64,000 nt of DNA from assembly GCA_907163375.1 (NCBI GenBank), contig CAJQUW010003226.1, positions 62,001 through 126,000 on the forward strand. Reading direction: 5' to 3'. Positions within the stretch are counted from its first letter, which is position 1. The number at the start of each line of letters is the position of its first letter. The position numbers and the translations under genes were made by a program. This DNA is from Prostheceraeus crozeri (Eukaryota > Platyhelminthes > Polycladida > Euryleptidae). Below, piece by piece: positions 21,807-32,607 of this stretch. A model generated the notes under the pieces. The model made no database searches and was not told the origin of the DNA. It was given only the letters and a program-made list of their open reading frames with translations.

Positions 21807-22874
21807 TTGTTGGAAAAGATGACAACTGGCATTGCACGCTTCAATGATATCGCAGTATTTGAAGAGGCAGGGTCTCAACGATTTTCTTATCGACGACGAA
21901 GGGCCGTATACCGGAAAAGACTGGATCCGTTCGGTGCTTACAGCGATGCTGAATTTCGACAGCGATATCGGTTCTCTAAAGAAGGGGTAAACCACATTTT
22001 GAGCCTTATCGAAGTTCAATTGCGGCCATCATCCAGAAGAAACAGACCTGTTTCTGCCATCCATCAACTACTTATCACGTTGCGATTTTATGCAACCGGA
22101 TCCTACCAGAAAACTGACGGCGATCTTTTCGGCGTGCATGAATCGACTGTAAATCGGATCGTACACAAAGTGAGCAAAGCAATCGCCTCTTTGTCTCGTT
22201 TAAAAATTATGTTCCCGCAGCAGTCGATCAAGGCAGAATAAAATCATCGTTTTATGAAATTGCAAATTTTCCCGAGTTGTTGGCGATGGCACGCACATAC
22301 CAATTCAAAAACCAAATCGTCATCATGCCGAACTGTACCGGAATAGGAAATCTTATTTCTCTATTAACGTTCAAGTCATGATGGAGCCAGATTTCCCAAT
22401 TCATGACATAGTATGGAAATGGTATGGCAGCGCCCACGATTCTCGTATTTTCGAGTGCTCTACCTTGTATATGAAGTTAGAAAACATGACGAACTCTTGG
22501 ATACTTGGAGATTCTGGCTATCTATGCAAACCCTTTCTTTTGACGCCATTCCTTCGTCCTGCTAACCCTCACGAGGAACGGTTCAACCGATCTCACAAGA
22601 AGACTCGAAACCTCATCGAAAGAGGGTTCGGAGTGTGGAAGCGAAGGTTTTCTATCTTACGATATGGACTGAGAATGAAAGTGGAAAGATGCCCATTGTC
22701 ATTGTGGCTTGTGCTGTTTTGCACAACATTGAGATTGAATTGAACGAGGATTGTTTTTGCCTGACGCTATTGAAGATCAAATTGATGACCCATTAATTAT
22801 CAATGTCAACGATGCTCTTGGAAACTCTGTGCGACGGCGTATTGTTCGTGATTTTTTCGCAAGTCAATCATGAT
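21807..22874 (+). pseudogene. Harbinger DDE transposase (frameshifted)
   Basis: The frame at 21807-22241 holds the N-terminal region (RFSKEGVNHILSLIE) and a helix-turn-helix (DLFGVHESTVNRIVHKVSKA). A shifted frame then gives GDGTHIPIQKP (first catalytic Asp), RNRKSYFSINVQVMMEPDFP, WYGSAHDSRIF, SWILGDSGYLCKPFLLTPFL (second Asp) and RNLIERGFGVWKRRFSIL (catalytic Glu). Near 22685 the frame shifts once more to IVIVACAVLHNIEIELNED, and a final shift leads to the NSVRRRIVRDFFASQS C-terminus ending near 22872. All DDE residues are still readable. About three frameshifts make it non-functional. Length matches a typical 330-350 residue HARBI1-like protein. Confidence 0.85.
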
Positions 22875-23039
22875 GGTCTATCATGGCGCATCAGTTGCAA
22901 TTGCTGTTTTTGAAATTAATAGACGAATTAATTAATTGGAAGCATTTGGTTTTTGTTATTTGTCTCCGTAAAAGTTAAGAGAAATTTTAACATAGTATTT
23001 TAATTCGGTTTAAAAAAACAAGCTTCATTCTTTAAAAAT

Positions 23040-23533
23040 CATTCAATTTATTGAGATAGTACTGTTCTTTCAACTTCAACACCTTCATCTTTGCCTTGTG
23101 CTCTATTGTTGCCATGCGCAGGAACTCTCTTTGGAAGGGCGTCATTTCTTCTTCATCCTTTTCTTCTTTTTCGGCTCACGCTCAGCTGATGATGGATACC
23201 GACAAACCTCTCACTAACAGGTGAAAGTGTCAAGGGATTCTGTGGCAAACCGCCTCCAGTCCTCCGAGCTTCTCTTTTGTATTGTGCGTCCTTCTTCTTG
23301 GCGTCGATCTTCAAGCGCTTCCACAATAATTTCAAGTTCTTCGCATCTCTTGAAGTTCCACTTCGAGTCTTGAATTCGCTTTCAATTTTCTTCCATTCTT
23401 TCTCCTTCTCCTTAACACAGGAAGCGTCAGTTTTCTTGGACTCCACTATCTCTCCTCGTTTGCCGGAGAGCAGGTCGAGAAAAATCTCAATTTCCGCTGT
23501 CGTGAAGTTGGGGCTCCTCTTGCGTCCACTCAT
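23040..23533 (-). pseudogene. Harbinger accessory Myb/SANT-like DNA-binding protein
   Basis: The minus-strand frame 23153-23533 starts MSGRKRSPNFTTAEIEIFLD and continues as a trihelix/Myb-SANT-like domain (LLWKRLKIDAKKKDAQYKRE). This is the family that partners Harbinger transposases for nuclear import and end recognition. After a frameshift near 23155 the C-terminal helix is readable (EEEMTPFQREFLRMA, IEHKAKMKVLKLKEQYYL) down to about 23045. The gene converges on the transposase. Confidence 0.8.
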
Positions 23534-23806
23534 TTCCGCTTGTCTGTTTCGAAAGAAAGTGGAATCATTGACCGATTATTCACGCACTGAAAACCGTTAG
23601 TTATCATAGCAACGTTTGAAAAATGACCCACAAATGACGCAGTCAATGACGTCATTGGCGCGTGTTTTTCAAGGGCGGCATAACTCGCTGGAATAGTTAA
23701 ACCTGCAATCAGCTCCGTTGGTGCAATGACAGTTAGCTCCACGGAATAACTAGTCTGAGATTAGGATTTATTCCTGGAATAACTATTCCACGATGGTGCA
23801 ATCGAC

Positions 23807-23960
23807 TGAAAGAGTTCACATGAAATCGATGAAAACACTTTCTGTAATCACTGTGTCACATGGGCACAAAATGTCAGAAGCCTTTTGCTTGAAAGAGACT
23901 CAAAATTGCATGAAAGATATAGTTCATTTCCATTATCATCAGATTTGTGAACTTTAATTT
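23807..23960 (+). mobile_element. Penelope-like element, GIY-YIG part 2
   Basis: Downstream half of the GIY-YIG region split by the Harbinger element: plus-strand frame VHMKSMKTLSVITVSHGHK then KETQNCMKDIVHFHYHQI, in the position where such elements have the region after the R..EH motif. Weak by itself; supported by the matching upstream half at 21557. Confidence 0.45.
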
Positions 23961-24049
23961 TTTTGAAGAAATTTGACCCGCTGCATAATTTATATAGAAA
24001 AGCAAGTGCAAAGGGCCGATTAATATATTATAAAACGAAGTGACAGTTA
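23961..24049. other. Boundary between two Penelope-like fragments
   Basis: Short stretch between the plus-strand fragment ending near 23960 and the minus-strand one starting near 24050; nothing distinctive. Confidence 0.3.
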
Positions 24050-24813
24050 AAATCAGAACACGAGGCCTTTCGTCCGCTCTAAGTCGTGTGCTGACGCGGA
24101 ACTGGTGTTAATCACAAGAACATAACTAAATAACATGCAGTGTGAGACAAGGACAATAACATCGACGGTAAGTGGACAGCAAGCAATGCTATTGCCATGG
24201 CAACCCAAGGCCAATCACGAACTGCATCTGGATGCACAGGTCAGGAGCAATCGCTTGAATGGCTAGAGCCTCCATGAAACAAAGCACACTTCTGACGTCG
24301 GATCTACACAAAATTCACATCCGTTGGCAAGTAAATGGCGAGCAATAGAGCTCTCGGGCAGACTTAGATCGAGGAGGAGCACTACTTCCTTCCAACAACC
24401 TCTTGGGTATATGCTCCTTGACCCGTTCACCCAAGGATCTTTCCGTTCTGCCAATGTACTTGCTACTGCAAGTGCACTCAAATTAATAAAAGACTTTAGA
24501 ATGAGCAGAAACAGGAAGTTTATACTTGGGCGAACTAGCCGGAACACGAGAGGTCGAAAATGTAACAACCGGTTTCACTACCGGGACACACTTAAGAAGA
24601 CCCTGAATAGAACGCTTTACAAACTGAGCTGTTCTATCACCAATAAAAGGGAGCTTCATATAAACAATCTTTCGCTCAGGAAAGGCTTGTCCTCGGGCAC
24701 AGTCAAATACCTATCAACAAAAAGCATTCCTATGCTATTATCGGGAAAAATATGTCTCAACGCATGTATCTCACGATCAATAGTATCGGGAGAACAAATG
24801 CGATAGCTGCGAC
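24050..24813 (-). mobile_element. Penelope-like element, GIY-YIG half (split by TIR elements)
   Basis: On the minus strand from 24813 the post-RT linker reads RSYRICSPDTIDREIHALRH and IFPDNSIGML. Near 24480-24410 a GIY-YIG core follows (CTCSSKYIGRTERSLGER, VKEHIPK), then SSIARHLLANGCEFCVDP. GCGGACGAAAGGCC near 24070-24090 (minus strand) resembles the hammerhead-type terminal repeat. The upstream RT part of the same element lies at 28545-28880, on the other side of a 3.7-kb insertion. Degenerate fossil. Confidence 0.75.
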
Positions 24814-27800
24814 CAGGGTTTCCGCGGTTTTCAAGAATCGTTTTTCCAGGATTTTCCAGGATTTTCCAGGAGCTTTTCAGGAGGTTTACATAATTTGATT
24901 TACAAGCGGATTTTACATAATTCGTGATATAGCCTATACCAAATACAAGTTCTTTGCATTACATATGCAAGAGATAAAGCAACTGATTGTACAATAGTTT
25001 TAACGCACTTTTCCACTTCAGCCTTAATGCGAATCACGAGTGAATCTGACCATTCTTTATAATTCATGAACTCTGGTCTTATGATTTGTGACGGTTTATA
25101 TATTTCAGGCACTCACAGTACGATGTCCCAATGTGGCTCAAGCCTCAAACGTGCCTTTGATCATTTGGTGTCCCCATGAAAACTCCTCGGTATTACAAAA
25201 TACATGGAGTGTAAAATCAAGACAAATAATCTGATAAAAAAGGATTTGACGTGTTCATTTCAATTCATCTTCTAATTTGTTCATTTGTCCTTCAAGCACA
25301 TCCTCTCAATGTAATTTTCCACCTGAATTGCAATTGACTCATTTTGTCTGTTATCTTAGTCACAGCAAATTGAGAGAATAATATTTTGAGCATACAGTAA
25401 AATTAATCCAACTAGCAGAACATTATTCAATTCTATTTATCAAATCAAGTCAAGCTTCATGATAATCAAACTTCAAATATCAATTCACTTCACAATAAAT
25501 TTCTACATCAGGAAAATGAAACCTTTTGAAAATCACGGTTATGTCATTAAAAAACGATGTCAGGCCTGTGATTAGCCTATGAAAAAAATTGAGGATTTTT
25601 TGTGAAAAATTTGAGGAATGGAAACAGAGCCTAATATGATAATTGCAAGAATAGCTACAAATTTTAGCACGGATTTTGGGCCAAACTTCAAATCATGAAA
25701 GTCACAACGAAGAAGGTAACCCCAGGGTTGACCACACCCCACTTTTTGAAGTTGTGTATATTGCAAAGGAATACTGACTTGGTCATAATCACTTCCCGCG
25801 TTGTTACGAAATCAATTTGTTGCCTCAAGTATTATCTGCTTAGAATGTGTCGAACAGAGGATGTCAGATCAAGCTGCTGATATCACTCTGCTTCACGCTA
25901 TCGTCTCCGATTCAATGATGCTTGTCAGATTTGTATACCGTAATTTTTTGAATGTAGGATATATACTCAACCACATGCATCTGGGGCTTTGCAACGATTA
26001 ATATTTACGGACTTTAGACAAATTTGGGAAGAGAGTAACCCATAAGTATAGAAAGCTTAAAATCGTTGACGGAATGCTCGTGACTTAAAAAAAGTCAGTA
26101 ATTTATCATGAAGGATACGCCACATTACACACTAATTTATTAATTTTACTTTATGCTACATAAGTTTTGGTGGGTTTTGTTTACTTGTTAGCGTTTGATC
26201 ATATCGCTCCGATCTACATTCAAATGAACATGAATTCTCTCATACAACACAAAACAAGTGTCGGAAACAGGCTTGCCAGTTGAGTTGTTGATCTCATACA
26301 GGCAAAGAGTGAAAGATTATCACCTCTATTCGCATGAAGTTGCGCCGAGATATTGACATCCACATCTTGCAGTAGACCAGGTTGAAAATCTACCAACCCA
26401 GTACTATGTGGTTCAATGTCTTAATTAATCTAAGTTCACATACAACGATAAGCAATGTGTGCACTAATTTCACACCAACCTGTGTTCAGCAAATTATGAA
26501 AACGATCTATGCGTGAATAATTCATCCAGGATAAATGTCGGTCGGCAGACCCTGGAAAATGTAGCTGCAAAAAGACTCATGAGATAGCAGAGCTTCATAC
26601 GCTTCCAACCCCCGCACGCTAGTAACCAGGAAGCATGTAGACACTAAATTTAGGGACCATCCGCTTTACCCCGTCGGATGTGTTCATGTTCAGCGGAAAT
26701 AAAATGGAAGAGAATGAGTGAAACAAACGCTTCAGTTGATAAGAGCACTGAAATCCAAGTGGGCTGGGCTACCTATATGTTATCATATAATGGATATGGA
26801 AGATCGACATCCTTAAGTTCTTTCAGAAGTACAGGCATGCATTTAGCAGCCATATAGTCGCAGAAACATATAACGAAGGTTGTGACAAAGGTCAAGATAA
26901 TTAATGAAAATAATTGAATGTGCATTTTATTGTTGGAATTCTAAGCAATATTATGAAGTTAGAAGTAAAAAGTTGCAGTGTTCAAATATACAATTTCTGT
27001 AGGTTGATCACAGTGTTTCACTTATTAAATCCGTGAAAGCATTTAATGAGTGAGTTCGACAGACAATAACTTCGGACAACTTCTCTGCTTAGCAAAATAA
27101 GTCCAGACGAAGCGGAACATCTGCAGCCCAGTAGCTTGCAGAAATAAAAACGACCTTCAACGTATTCAACATAACAAAGTGCGTCAAGGTAACAAAACTA
27201 AAAAACAAGCTAACGACTGGTTAATTTTTGATGTGCTAAATATGACATGGCTAAAAGAAAATCATTATATCCTAAAATGTCTAGAAATTTAAAAATACTT
27301 ACTAGAAGGACAAGCAACGGTTCTCCTCTCCTCATGTGGAATGAATTGGTGAGTAAGTCGCCCTTTTCAAAATTATGTTTATCACTTATATATTGAAAAG
27401 ATTCTATTTAACAGTCTGCCCATTCAGATGATAAAAGGACAGGTCTGTTTCCAATCAAAATATCAGATCTAGCTAGCACAGCGGGATTACGCTATCCAAA
27501 ATCTACCAAGTGTGTGAGAGAATAATCATTAAGTTATAAATCATGAGAAGAAAAAGAAAAGAAATAAATCATGAGTGATTCATGATTAGCAGCATGGATG
27601 CAGGGTACATGTTACAGGATTCCATCTTAGCTTCTTGTTTGGATGTTTACATATCATCGCCATTCGCCAAAAAACAATACATTATCCGACATTTAGCCTG
27701 TAGTGTGTCGTATTTGAGGAATTTCTCATAGTTAAGCTATATTTGAGGAATTTTTGAGGATTTGAGGAGTAATAAACAAATTTGAGGAATTTGAGGAGTA

Positions 27801-28544
27801 ATCTCAGGCCTGCGATGTATTTCCTGATGATGATGAGAGAAAATGTGAAAGTTGACAAAAATTCGGCAATTTAAGTTCACGGTAAGTCATTTTAGGCCAC
27901 AAAATCCCGATTCCCGCGACCTCAGAATTTTGAAATCTTAGTGAATACAGCGTAGGCCTACCCTGCAGTTGCTCCTCCTGCTAAGATGAAGGTTATCTTG
28001 GCATTCCAGTGGCCAGGTATTCATCCGAAAGATTTTCTTCTTGACTGCTTGAAGCAGATCGTAATGTCGAGATCGTGACTTTCCGCATAGTAATTTGCAG
28101 ACCTGACATTGCTTCGAACCTGTCTACATTTCTTGATCAGTTCAGTTATTTTGATAAAGAATAAAAAATAAACTCCTCCTTTGCTGTATATCATTTTAAA
28201 ATGAATCAATTAAAAACCCAACGTTTCGCCCGCCGGTATTCAAAATGTTCCAATGCACGAGTTGTTTCTTTTATAGACTACGGATTGCAATAAAAAGAGC
28301 GTTAATTAAATTTCCTGAATCAAAAAGATTGACAAGAACGTCTTTAAAATGTATAGCTAGAAATTTCTTTTACTGCAAGACCAAGAATGTGAATGAATTC
28401 ATTACATTAACTTTGTATCAATAGTAAAATTCCATCAAAAACTTCTAGTGATCAAGTAGAGATGCCGTTACTTATCTACCATATTCATAAAATTCCAGGA
28501 ATTTCCAGGAGTTTCCTGGAGTTTCCAGGAGCGCGGAAACCCTG
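24814..28544. mobile_element. hAT-like TIR element A, 6-bp duplication, split by element B
   Basis: Terminal repeats CAGGGTTTCCGCG are perfect over 13 bp at both ends. The flanks TGCGAC (24808-24813) and TGCAAC (28545-28550) give a 6-bp target duplication with one mismatch, and the Penelope-like coding sequence continues across it. Next to each terminus are short repeats in the same orientation at both ends (TTTTCCAGGA three times on the left; ATTCCAGGA, TTTCCAGGA, TTTCCTGGA and TTTCCAGGA on the right). Without the nested element B it is about 1.47 kb. No transposase is seen, so it is non-autonomous. CAGGG termini suggest hAT; the 6-bp duplication is unusual for that superfamily. Confidence 0.85.
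25561..27812. mobile_element. hAT-like TIR element B, exact 6-bp duplication CGATGT
   Basis: CGATGT at 25555-25560 and 27813-27818 is an exact 6-bp target duplication. Termini: CAGGCCTGTGATTA on the left; the complement of CAGGCCTGAGATTA on the right. Subterminal short repeats are TTGAGGA/TTTGAGGAA, twice on the left and about five times on the right, all in the same orientation, as in element A. The 2.25-kb interior shows no transposase or other recognisable gene. It is inserted inside element A, so A is older. Confidence 0.85.
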
Positions 28545-28880
28545 TGCAACTCACAAGTGACTTAATCACGCCGATCTCATAAGACTTTGGTACAAAACCG
28601 TAGACGTTAGTGTAGAGACCTGTCTGCGCATCTTTACGAAAAACGGAGGTCTGAACAGAACCATCACGTCTGCGAACACATTTCACGTCAAGGAAATTCA
28701 GGTAATCATCCACCTCTGTTTCGCAAGTGAAACTAAGAAATGGATGAATGCTGTTAGAAACGCTCAAAAAGAACTTTAATTTGATTTTGTCTAATTTCTT
28801 TATTCTATTTACGGAGTCTCTTATTGTGCTTTCATGTTGACATTTCAGAAATCTTTATGACTATGACCTTCACGAACTTT
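28545..28880 (-). mobile_element. Penelope-like element, RT half of the split copy
   Basis: The minus-strand frame 28468-28767 and its upstream extension read RDSVNRIKKLDK, NSIHPFLSFTCETEVDDYLN, FLDVKCVRRRDGS, QTSVFRK, TGLYTNVYGFVPKSYEIGVI: the C-terminal RT and thumb of a Penelope-like element. The frame runs to the edge of element A at 28545 and the linker resumes at 24813. The YVDD catalytic block is upstream of the preserved part and absent. Confidence 0.75.
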
Positions 28881-28893
28881 AAATCTGAGCTTA

Positions 28894-29513
28894 AGCCTGA
28901 TTCTCACTAACTGCGAAATCCTGTCGTCAAACACTGCGAAGACATCATTTTGATGTGAATGCTTTTGCAGTCGACTGCGAAGATCCACTGCAACCACTGA
29001 GAGAAACCACTCAGTCAGTCTACAATTTGATTGCGTAGGTGTTAATGACATCACTGTTTCACGCATATAGGTGTGAAGAGTCACTGTGAACTTCATGTGA
29101 AATGAGGGGCACTGTGGTAAGAATACTTTTTCATTTATTTCAGCTCCACCAGAATTATGTCAAATTCGGTGGAGAATGCTGCGAGACAAGTTCAACAGAG
29201 AGATGAAAAATATGTGTCAAAGCAATTTGAGACGCTTGATATTATGAAATCTGCTCTATACTAATGAGTTCTAATGATTTCAACTGTTGTTCACAGATGC
29301 AAATAGCTGCTGCAGTAAATTCTCGCAATCGTCGAGTGGTTGCAGTAAATTCTTGGAATGAATGTATTGGTTTCAGATGTCGCCGCCATTCACATTAAAT
29401 GAGTGACTTGACGCATTCAATCGACTGCGATCACTGAAATGATAAATTAGCCTTCGTAAAGAATCTACTCAGTCAACTGCGAAACATTTTCGTCGACCAC
29501 TGTGAATCAGACA
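28894..29513. mobile_element. Harbinger-like MITE, TTA duplication, 620 bp
   Basis: TTA flanks both sides (28891-28893 and 29514-29516), the usual PIF/Harbinger target. Imperfect termini: AGCCTGATTCTCA on the left and the complement of TGTCTGATTCACA on the right (10 of 13 match). Short words of the type ACTGCGAA and CACTGTGAA recur through both halves. No coding sequence, so non-autonomous; its transposase source is not the element at 21558, whose ends differ. Confidence 0.65.
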
Positions 29514-29516
29514 TTA

Positions 29517-29862
29517 GCCTTTATTGTCGAGGTTCCAGCCTCACACTCAATTAATTTACTTTCATATTAGATTCCGAATTAGAATCGGATTCGGTAACTT
29601 GCGGAACAGTTAAAAATTTGGAACAACTTAAATGCAAGTTTTGTACAGGTAATTCAAGAAATTAGCTTCACAACATGTAACATCAGTGTCGAGACCACCA
29701 CAGCTTGTCGTCAGTGAATAAATCGATAATTCAGAAAGTGGAATACTACTAATCTTCAGCTTTTATTGATATTTTTATGCAAAGGTCACATGCCTGTAAT
29801 TATTGTTATCATTCAATTAGGAATATGTCAAGTGGAAAACTGCACATTTTATCAAACGCCGC
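29517..29862. other. Inferred intron sequence
   Basis: Nothing recognised between the MITE and element C. Confidence 0.3.
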
Positions 29863-29868
29863 CATCTA

Positions 29869-31113
29869 CAGCGTTTCCAAAGTAAAAACTCTGAGAATCC
29901 GCGCAGGCCAAGTAAATCCGCGCAGATGGACCATAACCCCTTTTACATTGCAGTTTTAAGACCATATTTGTGATTTTCTGGATTTCATTTTCTTGCATAT
30001 TCAAAAATGAATCCTACATAGTGATGTGCAACTTTTATTTTCAATCTTAAGTACACTTTCGATGGAACCTGATTGGGTCACTATAACTGTTTCTATCAAT
30101 AGGGTCAACATATTGTAACTAGTAGTACTAGTAGGTAACTATAAACAAAGCGTAGTGTAGTAGGTACTGTATTTTCAGTAATAATCAAAGACTTCACAAA
30201 ACAAAATGAACAAGAAACTATTCCGGTACCAATATCTCTCGAGTCAAGTGGCATGGGAATGCGACTACAACAAAAGGTCTTCATGATAATTATTGCAAAA
30301 AAATTGAAAAGTAGCCTCATGGTCCACGTTTTACTACATTTCACGGTAACTGAGTGTGAAGGACATATAGCTTATCTGAATGTAGATGTACATATTGACA
30401 GAAAAATAAATCTTTTTTAAGAAAAATTGTATTCATCTATTGAATTTGTAAAAACTTGAATTGAGGATGACGAGAAAATAGTCTCTTACACTCAATAGTC
30501 CAAGTGTCTTATCATTGTCTATGACGCCTCGTATCCATCAGTGGTTCGGTAGAAGGCAATTTCTCTTCAACTTTCTTTTGGACTCATCTTTTTTCGATGA
30601 CACGGGAGCTGCATCTGTTATCGACTGTGCTTTTAGCATAAGCAAGGCTGTTTCCATTGGCCACGTCATCACAAGGCAGACGAAGTGGCGCCCGCGATTA
30701 TTCGCTGAGACCTTCCATACACAGCAATCACAAAGTGCGATGAACCGATGGGAAATGTATTTACCTGATATACGCACGTATATCGTTCTCTCTTTTGGTT
30801 TGACTTCAGTTTTACCACTGCAACCTGATGAAGCGGACCTGATAAGTCCACGAAAATTTGTACATTTCTTTTATTTTATCTAACAAAAAATGTGTTCTAT
30901 CAAATGTACTACAGAAGCTGTACATTAGGTGAACAATGTCTAATTTGAAATGATTTATGTGAAAAACACCACACTAAGATTCAAAACATACTTAAAACTG
31001 AAAAAAGATTGTGACATCAAAATTCCGCGCAGCTTCTCAATTTTCCGCGCTTCCGCGCAGAAATCGGCAAAACCGCGCAGCTGCGCGCTGCGCGCTCACT
31101 TTTGGAAACGCTG
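29869..31113. mobile_element. hAT-like TIR element C, exact 6-bp duplication CATCTA
   Basis: CATCTA at 29863-29868 and 31114-31119 is an exact 6-bp target duplication. Termini CAGCGTTTCCAAA are perfect over 13 bp and share the CAGSGTTTCC start with element A. Subterminal repeats TCCGCGCAG occur twice at the left and about four times at the right, again in the same orientation. Size 1245 bp. The 122-residue frame inside (30515-30883) has no recognisable transposase motif, and its reverse strand is equally open, so I do not call it a gene. Confidence 0.88.
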
Positions 31114-31802
31114 CATCTATTAAGCGCTGTCCTTCAATAAACGTCGCACTTAAAAAAAAGGCGATTGTAAATAAACGCCGCGGTGTTTGTTGGAGAAGAT
31201 ACGGCAACTAGATAACTGGAACCAACAGCCAAGCTTTATCAGAGAAGAGTTTCGCTTGTATCAGTACGTTGTTATTTTGTATAATAGGTTGTCTGCAATA
31301 ATTGGAAACTCTGACCTAAAAAAATCCATGCATCATGAATTGAAGGAGACTGGCTATGAGAAATGATATATTAAATGATGATGAATACAATATATAATTA
31401 TGATATTGAACCAAACAAAAAACTATTAAAATGCATTCTGCATTCTACATAAGAGTTGTAATCTGCAAACCCGTATGCATCGCATACTCAAAAAACCAAC
31501 TTGTAGTCGATCGTTTCATGAAGAAATAGACTGATTTTTCTGAATTTTAGTTTTTGCCGGTTTTTTTGCGGAGTTTTGCCAGGTTTCTACCACTTCATTG
31601 CAAAAATCAGTTTCAGCCGGCAAAAAACTCACCCTGGTTTAAAAACAAAAAAAGAAAACACCACGCAATGATACGTGAAAGTTCTTAATAAGTGCAATAG
31701 GACTGTATGGACAATATGAACTGTATTTAAAGCTTGATAACGATTTCAGATTCAAACCTCATTCAACATCCCACTATTTTACTTCCACAATATGTTCCAT
31801 AC
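31114..31802. other. Inferred intron with an orphan TIR-element end
   Basis: At about 31545-31632 there is a run of TTTTGCCGG-like words followed by CTCACCCTG. This has the look of the right end of another CAGGG-terminated element with subterminal repeats, but no matching left end was found. The rest is featureless. Confidence 0.35.
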
Positions 31803-32167
31803 CTGATGATCCAATTCAGCATCACCTTGAGTTTTATTTTTCTGCTTCGAATGGCATCTATTTGAGTCTCTATTGTCCAGTCCGTTTTCAAGTAATTCCG
31901 ATTTTTTCTCTTGCGATGATACCTTGATATTGTATTGCAACTCTGTATTGACCAGCTGAGTAGCTGACAGTCCCTCAGAGTAACTGACAGTGCTATCTTC
32001 GATTGGAGAAATCGCCACCGCTTGAGATCGCCGTCGTCTCGGTGGAATTTCAGGATCATTATTGATTGCAGCATTCGGTGGCTGAGGAGCAGGACCTTTC
32101 TTATGGGAAATCAATTTAGAAGTCGAAGAGGACTTTTGAGCAGAAGACATTTTAGCAGACCTTTGAT
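31803..32167 (-). CDS. Host gene, 365-bp exon (KKGPAPQPP segment)
   Basis: The largest exon of the inferred minus-strand gene. The acceptor is CATTATACGTTTCAG; the donor is CATCAG then GTATGG, somewhat weak. It opens with two bases that complete Asp with the exon at 47668, then codes 121 residues without a stop: QRSAKMSSAQKSSSTSKL, HKKGPAPQPPNAA, DPEIPPRRRRSQAVA, SPIEDSTVSYSEGLS, KKSELLENGLDN, and ends DAELDHQ in phase 0. The composition is Ser, Pro, Lys and Glu rich, so probably disordered. PEIPPR fits PxxPxR and PxxxPR SH3-ligand patterns. Similar KKGPAPxPP segments occur in adaptor proteins such as MICAL-like ones, but no family can be assigned. Confidence 0.6.
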
Positions 32168-32607
32168 CTGAAACGTATAATGCTGATTATCGGAGAGTGT
32201 CTAATAAATGCTAAATGTTTGAGGAACAAACATTGTTTTAAAGATAAGAAATGAAGTATTGATCAAAATATATATTCTTCATTTTAAGTAGTATATAAAC
32301 CAGTAAACTGACACGACATACTCAGGAATCAAAATAATCTTGATTGCAGCAAATGCGACTGCTAGCATGATGGTGTTTACAAAAATGTTTATGATGACAA
32401 CTTGTTCCATCAAATGTATCACTTACATGTATGTGAGTACTGTGAAATGTGCACCCTGTCCACTATATTTTCCTATCACAATTTATTGAAAGTGAATAGA
32501 TCTCTCCATAATTTTGTTGTAATGGTTTTTCTTCATTCTTGTCACTAAAACAAAGCAGCGAAGATGGTCAAGCACCAATAATGGATGCACGGCCACCCGG
32601 TCTGCAT
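32168..32607. other. Inferred intron sequence
   Basis: Intron upstream of the 365-bp exon, AT-rich, no element recognised before the candidate left end at 32608. Confidence 0.35.

Larger units (their letters stand above)
21558..23806 (+). mobile_element. PIF/Harbinger transposon, near full length, 2.25 kb
   Basis: Terminal inverted repeats of 23 bp (GTCGATTGCACCATCGTGGA and onward) match exactly at the two ends. Inside are a plus-strand transposase and a convergent minus-strand Myb/SANT-like gene, the standard Harbinger pair. The left end repeats the terminal motif at 21620 and 21700 (ATTGCACCAA plus GGAATAA-like), and one inverted copy lies near 23719-23728. The flanking trinucleotides are TGG and TGA, an imperfect match to the 3-bp duplication expected. 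It interrupts a Penelope-like GIY-YIG region whose two halves lie outside the ends. Both genes carry frameshifts, so the copy is dead but structurally complete. Confidence 0.9.

Noticed and set aside
30515-30883. 122-residue plus-strand frame inside element C
   Set aside because: No transposase motif, the reverse strand is similarly open, and other elements of this type here are non-coding.
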